64,000 nt of DNA from Burkholderiaceae bacterium (GCA_020851995.1 JADZBO010000158.1:25996-89995); one strand, 5' to 3'. Counted from the first letter of the stretch, positions 24,646 through 34,181 are shown. Notes: a model not told the origin generated them from the letters alone. Made by a program: numbers and translations.

Positions 24646-25647
24646 TCAATCGACCTTGAGCCCCATCTGCTTTGCCAGCTTGGAGAATTTGTCGATGTCC
24701 TCGTTGATGATTTTCTTGAACGCAGCAGGACCGTCCGCAGCCTGTGTGTAGCCGAGTGCGGCGAGCTTTTCCTTCACCTCAGGCTTTTGCATGACTTTGT
24801 TGATGCCTTCAAACAGCTTTTGCTGCACGGCTGGCGCGGTGCCCGCCGGAGCTAGCAGGCCGTGCCACTGGTTGAGTTCGTATCCCGGGTAGCCCTGTTC
24901 GGCCACGGTGGGGATGTCCGGCAAAAAGGGCGAGCGCTGCGGCGACGTCACGGCAAGGGCGCGGAGTTTGCCGGCTTTGATCTGGGCGTTTGCGCTGGAT
25001 GCCGTGATGATTGCCATCGGAATCTGTGCGCCGAGCACACTATTGAGCGCGGGGCCACAGCCGCCGAAGGGGACGTGGGTGATGTGCGTGCCCGCCTGGA
25101 TGTTGAGCAGTTCGCCCGCGAGGTGCTGCGGCGTGCCGTTGCCGCAGGATCCATAGGACACCTCGTTTTTATCGGGCCGGGCGGCGGCGACCAGCTCGGC
25201 CAGCGTCTTGTAGGGAGAGTTTGCCGGAACGACCAGTACGGAGGGAACGAACGCGACATTGATGATCGGAGCGAAATCCTTTTTCGGATCAAACGGCATT
25301 TGCGAAAACACCGCCGGGTTGATTGCGAAAGAACTGTTGACCATCAGCAGCGAGTAGCCGTCGGGTGCGCGCTCGGCCACGAATTTGGCGCCCAGGTTGC
25401 CACTTGCGCCGGGTTTGTTCTCCACCACGGCGGCATGGCCCATGGTTTCACCAAGATAGTTGCCGATCAGTCGCGCCAGGATGTCTGTTCCGCCGCCCGG
25501 GGGAAACGTCACGGTGATGTTGATTGGACGCGACGGAAACTTGTCGGGCGATTCGACGGGGTCGGCGGCGAACGTGGCGCCAGGCAGCGCCGAGCCGGCA
25601 AGGCAAAATGCGGTCATCAGACGAAGGCAGGAACGACGATAAGACAT
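24646..25647 (-). CDS. Bug-type tripartite tricarboxylate receptor (TctC family)
   Basis: This is a periplasmic solute receptor of the Bordetella uptake gene family. The start is ATG 25647, preceded by AGAGGAG. The signal peptide is LRLMTAFCLAGSALPGATFAAD. The two lobes show PINITVTFPPGGGTDILARLIG, VENKPGASGNLGAKFVAERAPDGY, HVPFGGCGPALNSVLG and GYELNQWHGLLAPAGTPA-like blocks typical of the family. Hundreds of such genes occur in Burkholderiales, mostly without linked TctAB transporters, as here. Ligands are usually carboxylates, but this one cannot be predicted. Confidence 0.92.
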   Translation of the reverse strand: MSYRRSCLRLMTAFCLAGSALPGATFAADPVESPDKFPSRPINITVTFPPGGGTDILARLIGNYLGETMGHAAVVENKPGASGNLGAKFVAERAPDGYSLLMVNSSFAINPAVFSQMPFDPKKDFAPIINVAFVPSVLVVPANSPYKTLAELVAAARPDKNEVSYGSCGNGTPQHLAGELLNIQAGTHITHVPFGGCGPALNSVLGAQIPMAIITASSANAQIKAGKLRALAVTSPQRSPFLPDIPTVAEQGYPGYELNQWHGLLAPAGTAPAVQQKLFEGINKVMQKPEVKEKLAALGYTQAADGPAAFKKIINEDIDKFSKLAKQMGLKVD

Positions 25648-25907
25648 TGATACTCCTCTTGAGACTGCGGTGAAAACGCAAGCGTGCAATCAGGATCAAA
25701 ACGACGAACAGGCGCAGTCAGTCTGCGCAGCGATGCGGGTTGATCGTACTGAAGAACTTTTCCGCGCGCCACACAAATTCGTGTAAATATGGCGCGCTGG
25801 TTCAATTTCTCCGTTCTGGCACCAAGCAAACCCCATGCCAGGTGAGCGATGCGCTTGAATTCAAAAGGTGCCGCTGATGAGATACCGTTAAAAATGTCGG
25901 AGCTGAG

Positions 25908-26025
25908 GACGCGGTGAGAGAGCAAGCGGGGGAAGCGGTGGAAGAGCAAGCTGGGACGCGGTGGAAGCGCAAGCCGGGACCCGGTGGAAGAGCAAGCTTG
26001 GGGACGCGGTAAGAGAGCAGTGAGA
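25908..26025. repeat. Tandem array of about five degenerate 23-bp units
   Basis: Units begin near 25908, 25932, 25955, 25978 and 26003 and resemble GACGCGGTGGAAGAGCAAGC plus three bases, with a few substitutions each. The array lies in the 444-base gap between the divergent Bug receptor gene and the asparaginase gene, ending 66 bases before the latter's ATG. No long plus-strand ORF runs through it. The rest of the gap (25648-25907) holds no gene I can support. Confidence 0.88.
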
Positions 26026-26091
26026 GTGCCCTGATGCTCCCGGCAGCGCGGCGTTCAGGGGTGCGCGACAACGATCGACAGCAGGAGCATC

Positions 26092-27099
26092 ATGCGCAAT
26101 TCTTTAGCAGAACAACGGCCGGTCGTCGCGCTGATCGGTACCGGTGGCACGATTGCTTCGATCGCCGAGGCCGAAACGCAATTGAGCGATTACACGGTCA
26201 GCAGCGCAGTTGAATCCCTGATCACGGCGGTTCCCGCGTTGGGGTCGATCGCTGCATTCGAGTTTGAGCAGGTCTGCAATATCGAGAGCCATAGCATCGA
26301 CGACGCACTGTTGCTGCGCATTGCGCACCGCGTCAATGCATGGCTCGCGATGGATCACGTGGCAGCCGTGGTGATCACGCACGGAACCGATACCCTGGAG
26401 GAGACGGCGTATTTCCTCAACCTCGTCATCAAGAGCGATAAGCCGGTCGTGGTGGTTGGCGCGATGCGGCCCGCGAGTGCCTTGAGCGCTGACGGGCCGT
26501 TGAACCTGTTTCATGCCGTCTCGGTGGCGGTCTGTCCCGAGTCTGCAGGCAAGGGGGTGCTGGTCGTGATGAATGACCGCGTCATTGCCGCGCGCTACGC
26601 CACGAAAGGGCACACCACCAACGTTGATGCCTTCGTCATTCCAGAGCAGGGGTGCCTCGGGGTCGTGTCCGGACGGGACGTGCAATACTTCAACGCGCCT
26701 TTGCGTCGCCACACGATCCGCAGTGAATTCCGCCTCGATCCCGGTCAGGCGGCACTGCCTCCGGTCGACATCCTTCATGACTACCAGGGGGCGGGCACCC
26801 ACCTGTTCCAGGCCGCGTTGCAAGCCGGTGTGCGTGGCATCGTGTTGGCGGGTACCGGCAACGGCAGCCTTTCGCCCGCAGCGCTGGCGGGTGCAAGGCT
26901 GGCGGTCGGGCAGGGCGTCGCCTTTGTCCGCGCCTCGCGTGTCGGCCAGGGATCGGTGCGTCCGTCTCAGCGGGATGCGCCCCTCGGCGTGGTCGCCGCG
27001 CAGTCACTCAATCCTCAAAAGGCGCGCGTGCTTCTTAGGCTGGCGCTGCTTCAGCCGCGCGACAGGGACGCGCTGCAGCTCCTGTTTGACGAATATTGA
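26092..27099 (+). CDS. L-asparaginase (type II-like)
   Basis: The 335-residue enzyme hydrolyses asparagine to aspartate and ammonia. The first catalytic loop is LIGTGGTIAS (Thr20). The second is VVITHGTDTLEETAYFL near residue 93, with the Thr-Asp pair. GAMRPASALSADGPLNLFHAV and GTGNGSLSP complete the ligand site. No signal peptide is evident at MRNSLAEQRPVVALIG, so it is probably cytoplasmic although the sequence pattern is of the ansB type; some glutaminase activity is possible. The ATG has CAGGAGC upstream. A tandem repeat array sits in the leader. It converges with the thioesterase gene. Confidence 0.92.
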   Translation: MRNSLAEQRPVVALIGTGGTIASIAEAETQLSDYTVSSAVESLITAVPALGSIAAFEFEQVCNIESHSIDDALLLRIAHRVNAWLAMDHVAAVVITHGTDTLEETAYFLNLVIKSDKPVVVVGAMRPASALSADGPLNLFHAVSVAVCPESAGKGVLVVMNDRVIAARYATKGHTTNVDAFVIPEQGCLGVVSGRDVQYFNAPLRRHTIRSEFRLDPGQAALPPVDILHDYQGAGTHLFQAALQAGVRGIVLAGTGNGSLSPAALAGARLAVGQGVAFVRASRVGQGSVRPSQRDAPLGVVAAQSLNPQKARVLLRLALLQPRDRDALQLLFDEY

Positions 27100-27105
27100 G
27101 TGCTC

Positions 27106-27564
27106 TCAGGCCTTGCGGCCAGGCAAAGACCAGGTGCTGACGCTGTGGGCGAGCGCCTCGCTGCTCCCCTCGGCCGTCAGGGTGACGTCGCCGGCGCACA
27201 GGCGTCCGGTTTTCAGGACGCGTGCGTCGGCATAAATGATTCCTGGCGGGCTTTTGCGCAGAAAATTGATGGTCAGGCTCGAAGTGACGGCTTCGGCGTT
27301 GCCCGTCGCGCCCACGACGGCAGCGTAAAGCGCCAGGTCGGCCAGACCCATCAGCATCGGGCCGGCGACGATGCCGCCAAGACGCTGGAAATCCGGATTG
27401 GGCGGCAGGGCGAGTCTGGCCGTTCCGAAACCGATTTCCAGGATTTCGATGCCGAGCATGCGGGCAAACGGGTGATGGGACTCGATCAGGGCGAGAAACT
27501 CCGCCAGAGTGATCCGGGGGTGCTCCGGACGGGCAGTGGCGACTGACTGGCGGGTAGGCTTCAT
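27106..27564 (-). CDS. Hotdog-fold thioesterase (PaaI/YigI-like)
   Basis: The 152-residue protein has the hotdog pattern FARMLGIEILEIGFGTARLALPPNPDFQ, then the long helix GGIVAGPMLMGLADLALYAAV with the catalytic Asp position, and SLTINFLRKSPPG for the last strands. Such enzymes cleave acyl-CoA thioesters; PaaI acts on phenylacetate intermediates, others on diverse CoA esters. The GGxxxG-like turn and the helix fit the PaaI group better than the 4HBT-I group, but the substrate is open. It is the only minus-strand gene between asparaginase and the porin. Confidence 0.85.
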   Translation of the reverse strand: MKPTRQSVATARPEHPRITLAEFLALIESHHPFARMLGIEILEIGFGTARLALPPNPDFQRLGGIVAGPMLMGLADLALYAAVVGATGNAEAVTSSLTINFLRKSPPGIIYADARVLKTGRLCAGDVTLTAEGSSEALAHSVSTWSLPGRKA

Positions 27565-27893
27565 ACAGAAAATGTCGGTTGGATGTTCATGACAGGACAG
27601 TCAGCCGGGCGCGGATCTTGATGGCCAACCAAGTCGCATCGTATCAATTGGCGCGGCAAATGGGTGGCATGGCAAAAACAAGGGTAAACCCTTGGTTTAA
27701 GTGACCAAATTGGACCAAGTGTTGCTTCAGACCAACAGACTGACCGTCAACTGCCACTTTTCTGGCGAGTTTCATAGCCACAGCCCCGGATTTTTGATGC
27801 AATAGCGTCAACTTCCCTTAGCGGAGTTAGGGGGGCGGCAGACAATTCACCCGTTTGTTGCTCTTGTCACTCAAATCATCGGAGATTTCTTAA
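27565..27893 (+). promoter_or_regulatory. Porin leader with repeated ACCAA/TTGGT elements
   Basis: This 329-base gap between the divergent thioesterase and porin genes has no gene. It holds at least five copies of ACCAA or its complement, near 27628, 27692, 27704, 27710 (as TTGGACCAA, a 9-bp palindrome) and 27731. They are grouped 150-200 bases ahead of the porin start, where a regulator could bind. The porin ribosome site is GGAGATTTCTTAA before the ATG. I cannot fix the promoter hexamers with confidence. Confidence 0.45.
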
Positions 27894-29090
27894 ATGAAAA
27901 AGACTCTGCTCGCTGCCGCCCTGCTAGCCGGCTTTGCTGGTGCCGCTTCGGCACAATCGTCAGTCACCCTGTACGGCCTTATCGATATGGGTATTGGCTA
28001 TCAGACCATTAACGGCGGCACCGACGCCCAGAACCAAACCCACTTCGGTATGTACAACGGCGTCCAGAACGGCTCGCGTTGGGGCCTGCGTGGCGTTGAA
28101 GACATGGGCAATGGCAACCGTGCCACGTTCGTGCTCGAAAGCGGTTTCGACTCGGCTAACGGCTCATCGGGCCAATCCGGCCGTCTGTTCGGTCGTGCCT
28201 CCTGGCTCGGTCTCGAGAACAACTCCTGGGGCTATGTTCGCATGGGCCGCCAGTACAACTTCGCGTCTGAGTACCTGACCCCGATCGATCCCTTCCTGGC
28301 TGGCTTCGGCACGGCCAACATGGGTCAGTCGTTCGGCGCCATGAACACCACGCGTTACTCGAACATGCTCAAGTACCAGACCCCCGTCTGGAACGGTTTC
28401 AAGGCTGGTATCGGTTACTCGTTCGCTCCCCAGCTTGAAGCTTTCTACGCTAACTCCGTCGGTGGCCGTAACACCCTCGTCAACGGTTCGGGCAACTCCT
28501 ACAACTTCGACACGATGAACAACACTCGTGCGCTTACGTTGGGTGCCACCTACGCCAATGGTCCCCTGACCATCGCTGCGTCGTATGACCAGATCAACCC
28601 GAACTCCAACGTCAACGCAACGTCGAACTCAGCGTCGCCGAAGCAGTGGATCTTGGGCGGTATGTATGACTTCAAGGCGGTCAAGGTGTCGGCGGCCTAC
28701 AGCCAGACCCGTGGTGGTCTGCTCAACCCGCAGTCGGCCACTGGCTACGCTGGCGGTGGCTCTGGTGCCATCAACGGCGGTACCTGGGGTGGCGGCGCAA
28801 CTGGTGTTCTGTTCGCAGAAGGCGCTGGTTACAACAGCTACCTGGTTGGTTTGACTGCTCCGATCAATGCATCGAGCAAGGTGTTCGGTTCCTGGCAAAT
28901 GGCTCAGCCCAACGGCAACATTCAGGACCTCGTGAACGCTGTCAACCAAAACGTGTACGCGATTGGTTACCAGTACGACTTCACCAAGCGCACCAACGTG
29001 TACGCTTCGGTTGCGTACCTGAACGGTGTTGGTTTCCTGAGCGGTGTGAACACCACGCAGATCTTCACCGGCGTGCGTCACCAGTTCTAA
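27894..29090 (+). CDS. General porin (Burkholderiales OmpC-like, Porin_4 family)
   Basis: This is a trimeric 16-strand outer-membrane channel for small hydrophilic solutes. The signal peptide is KKTLLAAALLAGFAGAASAQ. The mature protein starts SSVTLYGLIDMGIGYQ and has the family's alternating strands, the PEG-type loop block NRATFVLESGFDSANG, GRLFGRASWLGLENNSWGYVRMGRQYN, and the C-terminal strand GVNTTQIFTGVRHQF ending in Phe, the assembly signal for BamA. Codon use is visibly biased toward C-ending optimal codons, as expected for a highly expressed gene. The same gene type precedes nuoA in Bordetella. Confidence 0.96.
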   Translation: MKKTLLAAALLAGFAGAASAQSSVTLYGLIDMGIGYQTINGGTDAQNQTHFGMYNGVQNGSRWGLRGVEDMGNGNRATFVLESGFDSANGSSGQSGRLFGRASWLGLENNSWGYVRMGRQYNFASEYLTPIDPFLAGFGTANMGQSFGAMNTTRYSNMLKYQTPVWNGFKAGIGYSFAPQLEAFYANSVGGRNTLVNGSGNSYNFDTMNNTRALTLGATYANGPLTIAASYDQINPNSNVNATSNSASPKQWILGGMYDFKAVKVSAAYSQTRGGLLNPQSATGYAGGGSGAINGGTWGGGATGVLFAEGAGYNSYLVGLTAPINASSKVFGSWQMAQPNGNIQDLVNAVNQNVYAIGYQYDFTKRTNVYASVAYLNGVGFLSGVNTTQIFTGVRHQF

Positions 29091-29108
29091 TCAAACTGTT
29101 GCACGACC

Positions 29109-29163
29109 AAGCCGGCTTGCCGGCTTGCACAACGGGTCACCCGAAAAGGTGGCCCGTTTTGTT
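29109..29163 (+). terminator. Porin terminator (two hairpins)
   Basis: First, AAGCCGGC and GCCGGCTT form a tight hairpin at 29109-29126. Then CGGGTCACC and GGTGGCCCG pair over nine bases (one G-T) around CGAAAA at 29133-29156, followed by TTTTGTTT. The second is a standard intrinsic terminator, well placed after the porin stop. Confidence 0.85.
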
Positions 29164-29178
29164 TGGTACGTCAGACAT

Positions 29179-29271
29179 TGCGAATCAATATCGCAGTCAT
29201 GGGCCATGCGAAATCGCGGGTATAAGCCATGCAAAATCGTGGGTATGAGCCCTGCAATAACGCAGTATTCA
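29179..29271. repeat. Tandem 23-bp units and inverted repeat in the nuo leader
   Basis: Two units of 23 bp with about 19 matching positions (GCCATGCRAAATCGYGGGTA core) occupy 29203-29225 and 29226-29248. A third, more degenerate unit covers 29249-29271. Just upstream TGCGA and TCGCA are inverted around seven bases (29179-29195). The array is 200 bases before nuoA in a 383-base gene-free gap. Confidence 0.75.
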
Positions 29272-29435
29272 AGCCTCGCGATCACTCTGCACACAGGCCA
29301 GCCAAGAAATGCATGTGCCAGTGTGTTTTCATCCGCCACGCACAATTAACAGGGCATTCATTGATGCAGCACAAAATGGTGTGATCCGCATCGGTTTGCG
29401 GGACGAGATTCAGGGTAAAGCCCTATGCTCGGTGA

Positions 29436-29441
29436 TACAAT
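29436..29441 (+). promoter_or_regulatory. Candidate nuo operon -10 box
   Basis: GATACAATCTTA carries the hexamer TACAAT, 33 bases before the nuoA ATG. No good -35 hexamer is visible at normal spacing, so activation by a regulator, perhaps at the 23-bp units, would be expected if this is the promoter. Weak evidence. Confidence 0.35.
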
Positions 29442-29473
29442 CTTAGGGTTTGTGCAAAGGACGGATGGTCAGG

Positions 29474-29833
29474 ATGAATCTACAACAATATTTCCCTGTT
29501 CTGCTCTTTATCATCGTGGGTACGGTGGTTGGTTGTGCCTTGATTGCCGTTGGCTCGCTCATCGGCCCCCACAAACCCGACGCGCAGAAAAACTCGGCCT
29601 ACGAATGCGGTTTTGAAGCCTTCGGCGACGCCCGGATGAAGTTCGATGTCCGTTACTACCTCGTCGCGATCCTGTTCATTCTGTTCGACATCGAAATCGC
29701 GTTTGTATTCCCGTGGGCGATCGCCAGCAAGGCGGTCGGCATGGTTGGGTTCGTCACGGTCATGATCTTCCTGGTTGTGTTGACTGTTGGCTTCATCTAC
29801 GAATGGAAAAAGGGTGCGCTCGACTGGGAATAA
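29474..29833 (+). CDS. nuoA: NADH-quinone oxidoreductase subunit A
   Basis: NuoA is a three-helix membrane subunit of complex I at the joint between the membrane arm and the peripheral arm. The start is ATG 29474 ([12 protein letters not shown]) with GGTCAGG upstream; the track ORF starts eight codons too early. The 119-residue protein contains the conserved loop [39 protein letters not shown], with the Cys that is exposed in the active/deactive transition of related enzymes. It is the first gene of the 14-gene operon. Confidence 0.97.
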   Translation: MNLQQYFPVLLFIIVGTVVGCALIAVGSLIGPHKPDAQKNSAYECGFEAFGDARMKFDVRYYLVAILFILFDIEIAFVFPWAIASKAVGMVGFVTVMIFLVVLTVGFIYEWKKGALDWE

Positions 29834-29856
29834 CCCGGTCACGCACAAGGCAACTT

Positions 29857-30333
29857 ATGGCAATTGACGGCATTCTCAAGCAAGGCTTCGTCACCACGCA
29901 GGCCGACAAGTTCATCAACTGGGCCAAGACCGGTTCGCTCTGGCCCATGACGTTCGGGTTGGCGTGCTGTGCGGTCGAGATGATGCACGCGGGCGCCTCG
30001 CGCTACGACCTTGACCAGTTCGGCATCATCTTCCGTCCCAGTCCCCGCCAGTCAGATCTGATGATCGTCGCAGGCACCCTGTGCAACAAGATGGGTCCGG
30101 CGCTGCGCAAGGTCTACGATCAGATGCCCGAGCCTCGCTGGGTTGTCTCAATGGGTTCCTGTGCCAACGGCGGCGGCTACTACCACTATTCGTATTCTGT
30201 GGTGCGTGGCTGTGATCGGGTTGTTCCGGTCGATATCTACGTTCCGGGTTGCCCTCCGACTGCGGAAGCACTGATCTACGGCTTGCTGCAAATGCAGAAC
30301 AAGATTCACCTTACGAGTACCATTGCCCGATAA
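29857..30333 (+). CDS. nuoB: NADH-quinone oxidoreductase subunit B
   Basis: NuoB holds cluster N2, the last iron-sulfur cluster before quinone. The start is ATG 29857 ([11 protein letters not shown]). The cysteine ligands are seen as the tandem pair in [11 protein letters not shown] near residue 37, a single Cys in [12 protein letters not shown] near residue 102, and VPGCPPTAE near residue 132. At 158 residues it has the usual bacterial length. It forms the quinone pocket with NuoD. Confidence 0.97.
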   Translation: MAIDGILKQGFVTTQADKFINWAKTGSLWPMTFGLACCAVEMMHAGASRYDLDQFGIIFRPSPRQSDLMIVAGTLCNKMGPALRKVYDQMPEPRWVVSMGSCANGGGYYHYSYSVVRGCDRVVPVDIYVPGCPPTAEALIYGLLQMQNKIHLTSTIAR

Positions 30334-30393
30334 ATCCCGGGGCAGACGGCGCGATTCAATCGATTCCGACTGCTTCATCCAGGCACGAAGACA

Positions 30394-31014
30394 ATGTCCA
30401 GGCTAGAAACCCTGCATCAACAACTGGTGGCGCTGCTCGGCGAGCAGGCGCGCATCACCGTTGCAACGGACGAGATCACCGTCGAAGTTCCCGCCGACCA
30501 GTGGCTACCGGTCTGCAAGCGTCTGCGCGACGAATCGACGCTGCGTTTTGAAACCTGCATGGATCTGTGCGGGGTTGATTACTCGACTTACGCGCAAGGC
30601 AAGGTCGCGGACTCCACGCACGACGATTATGTGCCCACGGGTCGTTTTGCCGTCGTGGCGCACCTTCTGTCAATTACGCACAACTGGCGTGTGCGCATTC
30701 GCGCATTCGCCGTCAATGACGATCTGCCAGTCATGGATTCACTGGTCGATGTCTGGCCCAGCGTCAATTGGTACGAGCGCGAAGCATTCGACCTTTTCGG
30801 CATCGTCTTTGAAGGTCATCCGGATTTGCGCCGCATCCTGACAGACTACGGTTTTATCGGACACCCGTTCCGCAAGGATTTCCCCGTGTACGGCAACGTC
30901 GAAATGCGTTACGACCCCGAGCAGGGGCGCGTCGTTTACCAGCCCGTCACAATCGAACCCCGCGAAATCATTCCGCGCATTGTGCGCGAAGACGGTTATG
31001 GGGTGGGGCGCTAA
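30394..31014 (+). CDS. nuoC: NADH-quinone oxidoreductase subunit C
   Basis: NuoC (30-kDa family) is a structural subunit of the peripheral arm. The 206-residue protein carries the signature [39 protein letters not shown] near residue 127. It is separate from NuoD, unlike the E. coli NuoCD fusion, as is normal in betaproteobacteria. The gap to nuoD is three bases. Confidence 0.96.
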   Translation: MSRLETLHQQLVALLGEQARITVATDEITVEVPADQWLPVCKRLRDESTLRFETCMDLCGVDYSTYAQGKVADSTHDDYVPTGRFAVVAHLLSITHNWRVRIRAFAVNDDLPVMDSLVDVWPSVNWYEREAFDLFGIVFEGHPDLRRILTDYGFIGHPFRKDFPVYGNVEMRYDPEQGRVVYQPVTIEPREIIPRIVREDGYGVGR

Positions 31015-31017
31015 ACC

Positions 31018-32274
31018 ATGGCAGAAATCAAGAACTACACACTGAACTTCGGCCCCCAGCATCCGGCCGCGCACGGCGTTTTGCGCCTGATCCTCGAGCT
31101 TGACGGCGAAGTCATCCAGCGCGCGGATCCGCACATCGGTCTGCTGCATCGCGCGACCGAAAAGCTCGCCGAGCATCGTACCTACCTGCAGGCGTTGCCT
31201 TATATGGACCGCCTCGACTACGTGTCGATGATGTGTAACGAACACGCCTACGTGATGGCGGTCGAAAAGCTCCTCGGGATCGAAGTGCCGATTCGCGCGC
31301 AGTACATCCGCGTGCTTTTTGACGAAATCACCCGCTTGCTCAATCACCTGATGTCGCTGGGGTCGCACGGCCTGGACGTCGGCGCCATGGCTGCGTTCCT
31401 GTATACCGTCCGCGAGCGCGAGGATCTCTTCGACTGCTACGAAGCGGTGTCCGGCGCCCGGATGCACGCGGCGTATTACCGCCCGGGTGGTGTTTACCGT
31501 GATTTGCCGGATTCGATGCCCCGGTATCCGGAAACCAGCAAATACCGCTCAACCAAGGATCTCAAGCTTCGCAACGAAGCGCGCTCGGGTTCCTTGCTGG
31601 ACTTCATCGAGGATTTCACCAACCGCTTCCCGGCTTGCGTGGACGAATACGAAACGCTCCTGACCGACAACCGGATCTGGAAGCAGCGTCTGGTGGGCAT
31701 CGGCGTGGTGTCCCCCGAACGCGCCATGGCGATCGGCTTCACCGGTCCGATGTTGCGTGGCTCCGGCGTTGCGTGGGATGTCCGCAAGATGCAGCCGTAC
31801 GAGGTCTACGACCGCATGCAGTTCGACATCCCGGTTGGCTCGAACGGCGATTCCTACGACCGTTATCTGGTTCGCGTGGCCGAAATGCGTGAAAGCAACC
31901 GCATCATCCGTCAGTGTGTTGAGTGGCTGCGCAACAATCCCGGTCCGGTCATGGTTGATAACCACAAGGTCGCACCGCCCAAGCGCGCCGACATGAAATC
32001 GAACATGGAAGACCTGATTCACCACTTCAAGCTGTTTTCGGAGGGTTTCCACGTGCCCCCCGGAGAGGCCTATGTAGGTATCGAACACCCGAAGGGTGAA
32101 TTCGGCATCTACATGATTTCCGATGGCGCCAACAAGCCCTACCGCCTGAAGATCCGCGCGCCGGGATTCGCACACTTGCAGACGCTTGACGAAATGGCCC
32201 GCGGCCACATGATTGCCGATGCCGTCACAATCATCGGTACACAGGACATCGTTTTCGGCGAGATTGATCGTTGA
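31018..32274 (+). CDS. nuoD: NADH-quinone oxidoreductase subunit D
   Basis: The 49-kDa subunit forms the quinone site with NuoB; it descends from the large subunit of NiFe hydrogenases and has lost the metal ligands. The 418-residue product shows [22 protein letters not shown] near the start, the [25 protein letters not shown] segment with the quinone-contacting His and Tyr, and [36 protein letters not shown] at the end. The start ATG immediately follows nuoC. Confidence 0.97.
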   Translation: MAEIKNYTLNFGPQHPAAHGVLRLILELDGEVIQRADPHIGLLHRATEKLAEHRTYLQALPYMDRLDYVSMMCNEHAYVMAVEKLLGIEVPIRAQYIRVLFDEITRLLNHLMSLGSHGLDVGAMAAFLYTVREREDLFDCYEAVSGARMHAAYYRPGGVYRDLPDSMPRYPETSKYRSTKDLKLRNEARSGSLLDFIEDFTNRFPACVDEYETLLTDNRIWKQRLVGIGVVSPERAMAIGFTGPMLRGSGVAWDVRKMQPYEVYDRMQFDIPVGSNGDSYDRYLVRVAEMRESNRIIRQCVEWLRNNPGPVMVDNHKVAPPKRADMKSNMEDLIHHFKLFSEGFHVPPGEAYVGIEHPKGEFGIYMISDGANKPYRLKIRAPGFAHLQTLDEMARGHMIADAVTIIGTQDIVFGEIDR

Positions 32275-32307
32275 TCGCTCAGTACACGCTCATACCGGAT
32301 TTACATC

Positions 32308-32808
32308 ATGCTGCTTTCTGAACAGGCCTACCAAAAGATCGACCGCGAGATCGCCAAGTTTCCGGCGGATCAAAAGCAGTCCGCCATCATGGCGTCGCTG
32401 CAGATCGCCCAGCAGGAAATTGGCTGGGTTTCTCCCGAAGTGATTCAGGACGTTGCCGACTACCTGGGTCAACCGCCGATCCTGGTGCAGGAAAACGCCA
32501 CGTTCTACAACATGTTCGACGTGCGTCCTGTCGGCCGGTTCAAGATCAGCGTCTGTACCAATCTGCCCTGCGCGTTGCGTGACGGCGAGAAAACCGCGGA
32601 CTATCTCAAGAAAAAGCTCGGAATCGGATTGCGTGAAACCACACCCGACGGCCTCTTCACGCTGATTGAAGGCGAGTGCATGGGCGCTTGCGGCGATTCG
32701 CCGGTTTTGCTGGTCAACAATACCCACATGTGTGTGCGCATGGCACCCGGGAAAATCGACGAGATGATCAGCGATCTGACGGCCGCTGCCAAGGGAGCCT
32801 CGGCATGA
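32308..32808 (+). CDS. nuoE: NADH-quinone oxidoreductase subunit E
   Basis: NuoE (24-kDa, thioredoxin-like fold) carries the binuclear cluster N1a near FMN. Ligand cysteines are in [13 protein letters not shown] (about residues 86 and 91) and in [12 protein letters not shown] (about residues 127 and 131), matching family spacing. The 166-residue product overlaps nuoF by four bases (ATGA). Confidence 0.96.
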   Translation: MLLSEQAYQKIDREIAKFPADQKQSAIMASLQIAQQEIGWVSPEVIQDVADYLGQPPILVQENATFYNMFDVRPVGRFKISVCTNLPCALRDGEKTADYLKKKLGIGLRETTPDGLFTLIEGECMGACGDSPVLLVNNTHMCVRMAPGKIDEMISDLTAAAKGASA

Positions 32809-34166
32809 ACGCCATCCTCCAGAAGTACTCGCAGGGACTTGACGGCGCGCCGGGCGGCGACCGCGCCAATTCGATGGCGTTGCACGATCGCCATATCAAT
32901 CCGCAGATCATGGCCGGACTGGACGGCCACAACTGGCGCCTTGCCGATTACGTCAAGCGCGGCGGCTACGAGGCGCTGCGCAAGATCCTGACCGAAGGCA
33001 TCAGTCAGGAGGATGTCGTGGCCGAGGTCAAGGCATCGGGTCTGCGCGGTCGGGGCGGCGCCGGGTTTCCGACCGGGCTCAAGTGGAGTTTCATGCCGCG
33101 CGCCTTCCCGGGCCAGAAATACCTGATCTGTAATTCCGATGAAGGCGAACCGGGCACGTTCAAGGATCGCGATATTCTGCGCCTGAACCCCCACATCGTG
33201 ATCGAGGGCATGGTGATTGCCGCCTATGCCACCGGTACGACGGTTGGCTACAACTATATCCACGGCGAAATCTTCGAGGTATACACCCGCTTTGAGGAAG
33301 CCCTCGAAGAAGCACGCGCTGCCGGGTTCCTCGGCGACAACATCCTCGGCTCGCAATTCAGCTTCCAGTTGCACGCTTTCCATGGTTTTGGCGCCTACAT
33401 CTGCGGCGAGGAAACCGGATTACTGGAGTCCCTGGAAGGCAAGAAAGGCCAGCCGCGCTTCAAGCCGCCGTTTCCGGCAAGTTTTGGCATGTACGGCAAG
33501 CCCACCACGGTCAACAACACCGAGACGTTCGCCGCGGTTCCCTGGATCATCCGTCATGGCGGGAAGGCCTATCTTGAGGTCGGCAAGCCCAATAACGGTG
33601 GCACCAAGCTCTTTTCGATCACCGGTGACGTCGAGCGTCCCGGCAATTACGAAATCCCGCTGGGCACGCCGTTCTCCAAGCTGCTCGAACTCGCGGGCGG
33701 TATGCGCGCCGGCGCCAGACTGAAGGCCGTGATTCCCGGCGGGTCGAGCTCGCCGGTCATTCCGGGCGCGCAGATGATGGAGCTCACGATGGATTACGAC
33801 GCTATCGCCAAGGCTGGGTCCATGCTGGGCTCCGGGGCGGTCATCGTGATGGACGAATCCCGCTGCATGGTCAAGTCGCTGCTGCGCCTGTCGTACTTTT
33901 ATTATGAGGAAAGCTGCGGTCAGTGCACACCCTGCCGCGAAGGTACGGGCTGGCTCTATCGCATGGTCAACCGCATCGAGCACGGGCAGGGTCGCCAGGA
34001 AGATCTTGATCTGCTCGATTCGGTCGCCGGCAACATCATGGGCCGCACGATTTGTGCCCTGGGCGATGCCGCGGCGATGCCGGTCCGAGGTTTCCTGAAG
34101 CATTACCGTGATGAATTTGCACACCACATCGAGCATAAGCGGTGTGTGGTCGCCCCCTACATCTAA
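32805..34166 (+). CDS. nuoF: NADH-quinone oxidoreductase subunit F
   Basis: NuoF is the NADH- and FMN-binding subunit where electrons enter. The start is ATG 32805 ([14 protein letters not shown]), not the earlier track ORF start. [20 protein letters not shown] near residue 80 is the NADH/FMN loop, and [15 protein letters not shown] follows. The N3 cluster uses [15 protein letters not shown] near residue 369 plus Cys in [13 protein letters not shown]. Length is 453 residues, with an N-terminal extension of about 20 residues relative to E. coli. Confidence 0.97.
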   Translation: MNAILQKYSQGLDGAPGGDRANSMALHDRHINPQIMAGLDGHNWRLADYVKRGGYEALRKILTEGISQEDVVAEVKASGLRGRGGAGFPTGLKWSFMPRAFPGQKYLICNSDEGEPGTFKDRDILRLNPHIVIEGMVIAAYATGTTVGYNYIHGEIFEVYTRFEEALEEARAAGFLGDNILGSQFSFQLHAFHGFGAYICGEETGLLESLEGKKGQPRFKPPFPASFGMYGKPTTVNNTETFAAVPWIIRHGGKAYLEVGKPNNGGTKLFSITGDVERPGNYEIPLGTPFSKLLELAGGMRAGARLKAVIPGGSSSPVIPGAQMMELTMDYDAIAKAGSMLGSGAVIVMDESRCMVKSLLRLSYFYYEESCGQCTPCREGTGWLYRMVNRIEHGQGRQEDLDLLDSVAGNIMGRTICALGDAAAMPVRGFLKHYRDEFAHHIEHKRCVVAPYI

Positions 34167-34181
34167 GGTCTGGACAAGGTT

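Noticed and set aside
17008-29473. Integrative element inserted at tRNA-Leu
   Set aside because: No integrase gene, no second copy of the tRNA 3' end near the other border, and ordinary chromosomal genes inside; the block does not look mobile.
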